DNA of 64,000 nt from Glebionis coronaria (taxonomy: Eukaryota; Streptophyta; Magnoliopsida; Asterales; Asteraceae): assembly GCA_025667525.1 (NCBI GenBank), contig CM046878.1:519320274-519384273 (forward strand), read 5' to 3'. Made by a program: the position numbers and the translations under genes. Position 1 is the stretch's first letter. Each line of letters starts with the position of its first letter. The notes beneath the pieces are model-generated. The model did no database searches and was not told where the DNA came from. It saw only the letters and a program-made list of their open reading frames with translations. Positions 54,919-64,000 of the stretch are shown in pieces.

Positions 54919-55190
54919 GTGGAATACGATCTTGAAGATATCGACAGAAAAATAAATAACCCGCAAGGTATGTCTCCTAATCGAACGATTAGATTTTATT
55001 GATAAAAAATGCTTTGTGAATCCTATCTCCCCTCACCTCCTTTTATAGAGATGAGGAGGAACCGACTATTACATAGACACGGGTCGGGTTGGGCTTCGAC
55101 ACAACCAACCGATCTTTATTGTACTTAGCTAATATATAAACTCGACACATCACTCCCTAGACGACATAGGCGAATAAGACTAAATATACA
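54919..55190 (-). mobile_element. Probable 3' LTR of the minus-strand Copia
   Basis: On the minus strand the polypurine-like CTAAGGTGGAAAT precedes TGTATATTTAG (start at 55190). CTATAAAAGG at about 55,050 suits a TATA box and AATAAAATC downstream a polyadenylation signal. The far end (TTCCACA, about 54,919) is a guess. The matching 5' LTR is not in the window. Confidence 0.45.
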
Positions 55191-55210
55191 ATTTCCACCT
55201 TAGGCTTATA

Positions 55211-55567
55211 TTAGCCTATCCTAACACTCATAACCTCCAAGTAGTGTTGTAACTTGCGTCTAGGTATCACCTTCGTCAAGGCATCCGCAACATTATGTTC
55301 AATACCCACTTTTAGAACTTTAACCGCCTTTAATTCCAAGACTCCTCTGATATAGTGATAACGCACATTAGTGTGCTTAGTCATTTCATGAAAAAGATGA
55401 TTCTTCGATAAGTGAATCGCGCATTGATTATCACAATTAACTGCCACAGTGTCGAGTTCCACGTCGAACTCTTTCAAGAGTCCACTTAGCCAAATAGCTC
55501 CTTTCACAACCTCCGTAAGTGTCATATACTCCGCTTTAGTTGTCCACAAAGCCTCCGTCTGCTGCAA
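55211..55567 (-). pseudogene. Copia RNase H C-terminal part
   Basis: Reads TTKAEYMTLTEVVKGAIWL, then AVNCDNQCAIHLSKN, HTNVRYHYIR and VADALTK, the conserved end of Copia RNase H. KAEYM replaces the usual (T/E)AEYM. The frame runs to a natural-looking stop after VMSVRIG, but upstream it is cut off from reverse transcriptase by the microsatellite and stops. Confidence 0.85.
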
Positions 55568-55775
55568 CTTAGCTTCCCAGCTCCTCGCTCATCCATGTAT
55601 CAGCAACCCGTACCTTGTGATTAATCTACCCATGCCAGTGATCGATCTTATCATGACGTAGTAAAATTCCACAAAAACCTGTACTTATGTCTGTAATCCA
55701 CGATCAAAACATGCCCACATCTGCAGATGCTATGTCAGATCTCGTGTAGACCACCTAATACTCCTGGCTTCCAAC

Positions 55776-56497
<722 letters not shown>

Positions 56498-56734
56498 ATA
56501 TTAAGTTTGTACTTCCTTTGGAACAGCTACATGACCAACATTCCCCTAAGGTTCCACCTCAAATGCATGATCCTCCCGAGGTTCCACCTCAAACTCAACT
56601 CCTTGCAGCACCTACACAGAACTCGTACATACACCAGAACCAATGAAAGTTTTCCTGTATTCCAGCCTTTCATTGAAAACCATATTCCTGTAAAGCACTC
56701 CCTTTGAAGTAACGCCGTCTAACCTCCAAAGTTG
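56498..56734 (-). pseudogene. Unreadable Copia linker
   Basis: Between the integrase text and the pre-reverse-transcriptase text. On the plus strand it shows GTTCCACCTCAAA(T/C) words repeated at about 56,548 and 56,580. No long frame. Confidence 0.4.
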
Positions 56735-57112
56735 TTAAATATCCATATCTTCACGATATCCCAAGAATATGCACTTGACCATAACCGTTTCAAGCATCCT
56801 TTGCTCAATACTAGCAAGCCAACCAAAAACCCCTAACATATATATAGTCTTCTTGAATCCAATCGCTGCTGATGGTGACCTATAATTTAGATATGTAGAC
56901 ATGGTTGTATCCTCTATACAAAAAACCTTGGACAGACCAGACTGAATCAGAAAACAACGTACCTTATCCAAAAGTGTCATGTTCGTCTTCTCAATCAACC
57001 CATTCTGCTGTTGTAACCCTGCAACATCCAAATGTTTGGCGACCCCACTATTCATACATTGTTTTATAGACTTCTGATTACAAGAATAAAAAACATTACT
57101 CGTCTTGACCTT
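56735..57112 (-). pseudogene. Copia integrase fragment
   Basis: GVAKHLDVAGLQQQNGLIEK, TLLDKVRCFLIQSGL, NYRSPSAAIGFKK and VKCIFLGYRED match the second half of a Copia integrase core, including the QQNG.(I/A)E block with the catalytic Glu region. The first half, with the zinc-binding and first Asp residues, is absent, so it is inactive. Confidence 0.8.
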
Positions 57113-57511
57113 TCACCCAGTCTGAAATTTTCCTAACTGCTTCCTACCCTTCGTTGTCTTCCTAGTCACAGCCTGACCGTTCAAGGTATATATGCAATTA
57201 GCCCTTCTTGTTCGTGATAGTACCACCAGTGAACCCTTTATAACCTTGATCTTGCCCGACTGCATCTTCACGCTAAAACCCTCTTTCTCAAGAGGGCCCA
57301 ACAATATCAATTTTTGTCTTAATTCTGGAACATACCTGACGTTGTCCAACATGAAGCTTGACCCATCCCTCATTCGTACTTGAATCTTACCTGTCCCCCG
57401 TACACGACAATCCCTGCCATCACCTAGCAGTACATTACCACCGCCAAACTCCTTAAAATCAACCAAGTAATCTCTCCTGTGTGTCATATGGTATGAGCCC
57501 CCTGAATCCAT
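57113..57511 (-). pseudogene. Copia protease and pre-integrase part
   Basis: MDSGGSYHMTHRRDYLVDF carries the aspartic protease active site (DSG) in the usual Copia context, followed by VLLGDGR, GTGKIQVRMRDGS, LDNVRYVPELRQKLI and SLVVLSRTRRANCIYTL. Gag and protease are offset by a frameshift at about 57,510. A stop at about 57,113 separates it from the integrase part. Confidence 0.85.
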
Positions 57512-58284
57512 GATCTAGTCAAAAGTTCATCAACCCTCATATTCATCATAACATCAGCATTTCCATACCCATCAACTCCAGAACCGGATACCTGATCTTT
57601 ATTCCTGACTAAACCTTGAGATTTCTTATGATTATACTTGGGACAATCCCTCTTCAAATGATCCTCAGACTGACATATATAACACCTGAGTCTGTCGCTC
57701 CTTCCTTGTGATTTTGACCACGAATTATTTGCACCTTGCTCCATATCTCTATTACTAGATCTCTCCCTCACATACAACCCTTCACCACCATCACCCTCTA
57801 CTTCTGTCATCTTCTGAAGTTCCCTAGAATTAAGTGTCGTGAGCACATCTTCTAGCTTCAAAGTATCCCGACCATATAGCAAAGTATCCATGAAATTATC
57901 GTAAGACGATGGTAAAGATCTGAGTAATAATAATGCTTGATCCTCATCCGAAATATTAGTATCTATAGCCACTAAGTCACTTACAAGCTTGTGAAACTCA
58001 TCAATATGTTCAGACTGACTCCTACCTTGATGCATTTAAAAAATATATAACTTTTTCTTCGAGTACAAACGATTAGCTAAAGACTTTGTCATGTATAAAA
58101 TCTCAAAAATTTTCCAAATCCCCGCAACATTCGTCTCCTTGGTGATCTCCCGTAGGACCCGATCATCCAAACACAAGATCAATGCGCTGTAAGCCGTTTT
58201 CTGAATGACGTTATCTAACGCCACTATTGTGGTGTGGGTAATTCCTCTAATGCTGCATCTAATCCCAGATGTTCCAACAAAGCC
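57484..58284 (-). pseudogene. Copia gag, truncated
   Basis: Minus strand reads ALILCLDDRVLREITKET, KSLANRLYSKKKLYIF, stop, MHQGRSQSEHIDEFHKL, LLLLRSLPSSYDNFMDTLL and a zinc knuckle CYICQSEDHLKRDC (CX2CX4HX4C). There is one in-frame stop at about 58,036 and a frameshift near 58,225. The N-terminus is removed at 58,284 by another LTR. Confidence 0.85.
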
Positions 58285-59224
58285 TGTTGGGATTTTGAAA
58301 CTAGTTAAACCATTAACTACGAGTACGCAGCGGAATGGATCTAGTATGACATAAATAATTAACCACATAAGAATAACAATTTAAAACCAACCTTTATTAA
58401 TATAGTAAATCAATTAATGCGTCTTTATCTTGATCTTGAATTTTAACGGTTAAATTACCGTCTCTATCGTTTGGTCACACGACACGTCAAACGAACACAC
58501 CACAATGCTAGTGGTAACTTCACTTCTAAAACCGATGCCAACGGGATTCAAACCCAGATCAATTAGAACATAACAATTAACACAACATAGGACTGTTTGT
58601 ATCTAGTTGTAACAATTGTATCAACAATATACATTTATACAAACAACATGCATGTATATTGGCTATTGTATGATATACGTTAAGCATATACATGCAAATT
58701 ACATGATCATTGTTTTTGCCAACCAGGGAAAAACAATAACACATTCGATAGTTTGGTATTGCTATTTTGTCGTGGGGTTTTGAGAAGGGTAGGAGATTAA
58801 CCAAAAATCGGTTTAGAGAAAAGATGGAACGAATATTATGTAAGGGGTGTGGGGTTTATATAGCCTTCACACCTCCTTAGATTTCTTGTTCTCTAGTCCA
58901 AGCTAAACTAATTAAGGTAAATATTTACCTTAATAGTTAATCAATAAATCTTCTAGAATCCCCATAGAATTTATTCGGTCGACTAGGGCCCTAGAGTTTT
59001 CTAGAGTTGATTTTTAGTCCCTCAAATTTAATAACACGCTCACGATAAATTAATTAAACACGTAATTAATTTAACCACCGTTAATGAATTAAATAAGTGA
59101 AGTTTTTATTAAACGTTTAATTATAAATAATAAAACATATAATAAAAGTATGTTCTCTGTATTGAGTGTGTGACCCCGATAGGCTCACGCATTTCCGATG
59201 GCTAAACGATCGCATATCCCAACA
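58285..59224 (-). mobile_element. 3' LTR of a second minus-strand LTR element, 940 bp
   Basis: Ends are inverted repeats TGTTGGGAT/ATCCCAACA. The polypurine tract (minus AAGTGGGAGC, 59225-59234) lies at the high-coordinate side, so this is the 3' LTR of an element whose interior runs to higher coordinates. It breaks the Copia gag at 58,284. CTATATAAACCCCAC on the minus strand at about 58,850-58,864 is a TATA candidate. The left flank is AAGCC; the partner duplication lies beyond the window. Confidence 0.8.
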
Positions 59225-62200
59225 GCTCCCACTTGTGAGAGTTTAAGACATAGTACATCCATAATAAAGTATCTAGCAATACTTCATTATAACCGGAAAT
59301 GATTGAGGTATAGTTTCAAGAAGAATATCTCAAACGTATAAATGGTATACGATTATGTGACTTGATAATAATCATCCCTTTGTTACTGGTACCGTTAAAC
59401 CATGGATATGGATCCTAACTCATTCCATGTAGTTTAACTTTTAGTTTCTCGTTATAGAAGTTAATTCAGATATACCTAATATAAACAATTATCATCTTGA
59501 TTTACTCTTTGGGTGCGGCCACACAATTATCTAATTAATTCTAGAGAGGGCTCAGTGGTACGAATCTGTACTATATCAAGTGAAGGAACAAATTCTATAT
59601 TGACTGCAAGTATCCGTGGATCGCTGCTTCATAACACTCCCAATTATAGCCTTTATAAGTATCGTTTACGAGATAGCGTTTAACATATAATCAAGAAGTG
59701 ATATTCACACATGCACAAACTTGTTTGCATCTCAAGTATAAGGATGACTTAATAACCATTTTCGAAATCTTACTCATGACAAGGATCCAAAAGTAACGAT
59801 TTGAATGTTCGGGGTGTCCAATATGTATCCCTTATGAATAACATATGAGTTTAGTGGGAACCGTTCAGTATATTCAATGAATATAACCAACACTCATATT
59901 TGTCTTAATGTAGACAATGTTCCCATATTGCTAACCGAAAATGGACATATTTAAGAATAATCAAATATTCAAGGATTAAATATACAAATATAGGACAATA
60001 GTAATTATACGAATGAATGCAAATATCAAGTATCTTTATTCATCATAAATTAATAACTGCCTTACCATCCCAATTATCCAAATACTAAAATAGATTGCAT
60101 GAAACTAATTTAGCAAGTTGAATTCAAATATTTCCAACATTCTCAACTTTTCTTTACAAGAATGCTAAAAAGTAATCTGAGTAAACTTACCGAATACTTG
60201 TTTCAAATTTCATAAATTGTGAATGATTTGAAGAACAAGATGAGTGTCTTATCCTACATGATCATACTATTGCAAGTGTCATAGTATGAGGATATCGTCA
60301 TACCTTGTATTAAGTATTTAAAATGAACGATATACTAACAGTCATCTTTACAATTTCTTAAAATATAAAGTATTCTTATTCCTTAATGTGTAAAGCAATA
60401 ATGCTCTCGATTGAGCATATCTAGTTAGAAGATTTATCATAAATGATAAATTTCTACTTTACTAAAATTGATTATCCTCTAGCATCAGTGTGCACATACA
60501 ACACTATGCTTTATAATTCATAAACATTATTAACAATAATCTAAATACTCTCAGTTAGATATTGTTGTGGTCATCTCACTTTGCTCTTATGCAAAAGTGA
60601 CAACAAGTCATATACACAATATAATATATACATAATGAATCCTTAGTTAAAAACATAAGGTTTTCATTCATGTAATAAATTATGTCAAGTGAAATATATC
60701 ATTCAAGACACACTTAAATGATGTATTGCATTGTGTTGAACTTAATTACTACATACGTTTATTCCAATAAACATTTATTCTGATGTCATTTGTTTTATTC
60801 CATAAACTCTCAGATAAAGTTTCATTCCAATCTTCAGGATTATTACCTAGATTAAATGGAATGATGTCTTCAATATGTTATGTAACATATGAATCTTAAG
60901 GAAAAAAACATAGTGCTCCCACTTAATGTCAAGTGTACTCAAAACTTATCTAAATCTAACCAAAATCATATTGAATTAATTTATAGATTTAGTTTCTAGA
61001 TGCATGATTTAATCCATACTTGGATTATTATCTTGTATACTTAATAAAGATTTTATAAACTCATAATCCTTTTGATTATACACCATCCTATCTAAAAGGT
61101 AATCATAAAGGAGAACTATAAAGTTTAATTGACATATTCCATATACATAGAAACATATATGACAATCAGTTATCTTTATTTAATCAATACGTGTATGGAA
61201 GAATGATTTAATCATAGTCAATTACTTGAGTATAATTAAAATCTTCATATTATTAGCCATGCACTAATTATGTATACCATTTTGTCCTTGTAAGTCTTTC
61301 TTCAAAAGAAACTCTTTCTAACCTCACAGGTTTATAATTATAAGAAACATCAATCAAAATCGATTTTCCCTTTAAGGACTACATCTTATCATTCATAGTT
61401 CTAAGACATTTATCAGATTAAAGACATGATAACTTATCTTAGTAGTTAGTGGATTACAAAGGTCTCCTAACTTATACTCCTTAGCATTGATATTAAAATA
61501 TCAATCAAGTGATGAGGTATCCTTACGGATTATGAATGAGAGTAACATTAACTTTGGTTTGACATTTTCATGCTTAACCAAAATATGGCATCAACAAGTG
61601 GATTTTGAAGGTTATGTGTTTTTCTCTTGAATATCTTCAAGATTTGTTATAACTCCCACTTACTTTTGTAAGTAGAGATAATTCTCCAAATACTAAGTAT
61701 TTCAGCAAAACTAAATTGTTCTTAATAGAGAGGCTACAAAAACCCATTTTAAATTCTTTTCTCAAGTTTGTTAATAGTATGCTTCATAAGATATTAACAA
61801 ATTAGAGAACTTTAATCAAGACATACTGGAATTCCTCCCAAGAACCCCAATTAGGGTTTGTAGTATAAACCCTAATTCTTATATCACCCTTTAACCAATA
61901 ACCTTAGAAAAGGTTTGTGTTACGTCAAGCTAGGAGGAACACCAAAACTACAACCGTCAAGCTAGGAAGTGTAGAAAAATCAAAAAACCCAAAGGTTATA
62001 AGATTCAGTTGGTATAAATTAAACAACCGAAAGTCCCTAATAAATTAGGTCTTTTAAATTGTGGGTTGTCTTGAATACCTTCTAGGTTCGAACTATATTG
62101 AGTGTATCAATGACACACGCAATTTTCTAACCTTGATAGATCATGGAGGTAGAATTATTAAAGCTATCATAAATCAAAATATACAAATATAGTTTGTTTC

Positions 62201-63620
62201 AACTCTTTAGACATACCATAATAATTTGGTATTCTATGAGTACTAGAATTGTGAGGCTACATCAGAATTCCACAGATAACTTAATACTCTTAGGATTAAA
62301 TACTTGTCAATTTAATCGTGTACCAAATGACAATATCAATATTTTATAAGCAAGTGCATGCTATAATGTATATTTCTTGAACAATGCGAGAACCATGTGT
62401 TTACAAGAAGACATGGTAGTTCAAGAATTATATGTTCATGTGTTTACAAGAAAACATACCATATCAAGTATACATTATTAGTCTTTGAATAATTCAAAGA
62501 TCTTATGTTTATGTGTTAACAAGAAGACATAAATACATACTTTACGTTATAAGTCAGTGAGTAATTCAAGGACTTTATAATTATGTGTTATTAAGAAAAC
62601 ATAATTATACTAACTAAAGTAATCATGAACGCAATCTCTTGAGTTTAATAGTAATTTCAAGTTAATTTTTATACTTCAAAATTATGATTATTATATCTTA
62701 ACCATAATTATATTTACTAAACATGTAGTATATATATTGAAGTAGCTTTTCACTATATCACGACATTGAATGTAGTAGGGCAACACACATCTTGTGTGTT
62801 CAAGTCCTAGTAGAATTATTATCTTTCTCACCTTGAGGCAAGTTAAACCAATTATATGTTGTTCCTTGCACACACATTAATATTTCTCCCACTTGTGTAA
62901 GGCACAACATCATATCAAGAAGACAAATAATCACAAAACATGTTTGATTGTGTAAACAATATGATTATGTCATGGATATTATAAGTAGATTTAGAACCAC
63001 AACGTTTAATTAGGAATTGTGGATTATTATTCTATAGATAATGTTTCAAAAGGCGACATTAGAAGGGCAACATGTTATCTCATAAAATAAAATGCAATTT
63101 TATTTAAACAATGGTTGTTCATATTTGAAAGTGATAAATTATTTCAAAGCAAGTTCGAAATAATATGGGTGACTAAACAAGAATATAAATCTTGTAGCTC
63201 CCACTAAAATTGACAATATTACATGGATATTATTTCAGTAATAAATGCAACACTCCCACTGGATTTGTCAACATAAGAGATGTTACATCACCAATAGAAA
63301 GCAAAAAGCAATTTAATTGACTTCCTTATCTCTAAAAAAATGCCTACAAATATACAAGTACTTAGGTATTTGAGCAAAGTATATGAAATTCTACTTGTGT
63401 AGATGAGGGACTAGCCGTTCATGCTTTCAATTAACTTTACTATTTAGCATGCAATTCCTCCTTTATCGTCTACATAGCCACAAGGGTATTCAGCACTTTA
63501 AGGAATAACAAGAGTCCAAGAAAGATACCTAGCGAAATGCTAGTAAATTCTTTACTCTTTGCGGTTTAAACTCATACATCGTGACAAGTGCAAGATGTCA
63601 TTTATTTTGGTAGCTATAAA
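59225..63620 (-). mobile_element. Interior of the second LTR element, apparently non-coding
   Basis: About 4.4 kb of AT-rich sequence without a frame above 60 codons and no Gag, protease, reverse transcriptase or integrase text recognised on either strand. The polypurine word CTCCCAC(T) on the plus strand recurs at about 59226, 60921, 61651, 62887, 63201 and 63252. This fits a LARD-like derivative (large retrotransposon derivative) or a heavily decayed element. The 5' LTR was not found. Confidence 0.45.
62390..62610. repeat. Imperfect repeats with internal hairpins
   Basis: ATGTGTTTACAAGAAGACAT-type words recur four times (about 62395, 62436, 62509, 62582), each with ATGT...ACAT ends able to pair, separated by AATTCAA(A/G)GA(T/C)-like spacers. 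Confidence 0.7.
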
Positions 63621-64000
63621 CAAAAGTGTAGAAACTAGAAGGGGGGTTGAATAGTTTCTTACTGATTTATCTCCTAACTAAAAATCTTTTCAATTAGGTG
63701 AGTGCCAAAACTATCTTTTACTTGAAAGCTAGTTGCATAATGATTAGGTTCAATTCTAATGCATTAACAATAAGTAATAAGTGTAATGATGTTGAATTTA
63801 AGTAATGAGTAAGGAAAGAAACAACCTAGTAGGAAGACACCAAGATTTATAGTGGTTCGGCAACGAGTCTCTATCTTCATTCCTACTCCACTCCTCGAGT
63901 ACACCTTACTCGAGATTTCCACTATATCCACAAGCTCCATTCTTGGCGGAGAAAACCTTACAACGTCGCTTACATTATTTTCCGACACTAAGCTAAATGT
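63621..64000. other. Start of an unidentified repeat at the window edge
   Basis: GTAGAAACTAGAAGGGGGGTTGAATAG at about 63,628 and TTTATAGTGGTTCGGCAACG at about 63,848 are word types I associate with abundant plant transposable elements. The class cannot be settled from this piece. No gene seen. Confidence 0.3.

Overview
The window looks like a nuclear segment of a flowering plant, probably a eudicot. It is AT-rich and dominated by LTR retrotransposons, Helitrons, MITEs and SINEs. It holds two intact intronless family-1 glycosyltransferase genes, and nothing bacterial or organellar was seen. Placement in the daisy family (Asteraceae) is my inference from how the Copia relic at 55-58 kb reads compared with remembered Asteraceae retroelements; it is not proven here.

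Layout. 1-6.4 kb: unresolved sequence with exon-like scraps. 6.4-9.6 kb: a nest of small DNA transposons: a Mutator-type MITE with a 9-bp target duplication, Helitron 3' ends (two facing each other across a TA repeat), a 685-bp palindromic element and a hAT-like element. 9.6-15.9 kb: intergenic, with a 116-bp tandem duplication, a palindromic MITE, a SINE and gene scraps. 15.9-29.7 kb: a nearly identical 3.65-kb tandem array, almost four copies, built from the 3' end and long terminal repeat (LTR) of a Ty3/gypsy-like element. 29.7-31.4 kb: a minus-strand Copia relic whose gag is cut by the array. 32,283-41,282: a complete 9.0-kb Athila/TAT-type Ty3/gypsy element with LTRs, tRNA-Asp-type primer site and 5-bp target duplication. 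It codes for Gag and a protease-containing protein but has no reverse transcriptase, RNase H or integrase. 41.7 kb: a Helitron 3' end.

46.0-50.0 kb: the functional core. Two tandem paralogous UDP-glycosyltransferases (UGT73/group-D-like) lie on the + strand 1.1 kb apart. Both keep the catalytic His/Asp pair and a 44-residue PSPG box. The first ends its PSPG box in His where the second has the usual Gln, which may change sugar-donor choice.

50-54.9 kb: a second SINE of the same family, MITEs, a young 758-bp TRIM element with two 162-bp LTRs that look identical by eye, and a minisatellite. 54.9-58.3 kb: a decayed minus-strand Copia element carrying a 156-bp AT microsatellite. 58,285 to the window end: the 3' LTR and at least 4 kb of apparently non-coding interior of another minus-strand LTR element inserted in that Copia gag; its far end lies outside the window.

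Only the two glycosyltransferases look like expressed host genes. The rest records repeated nested insertion, and several elements are non-autonomous. The least ordinary signals are the ATTCCGA motif clusters in two unrelated retroelements, the LTR-derived array, the protease-only Athila-type element with repeated hairpin-plus-polypurine modules, and the donor-site change between the two glycosyltransferases.
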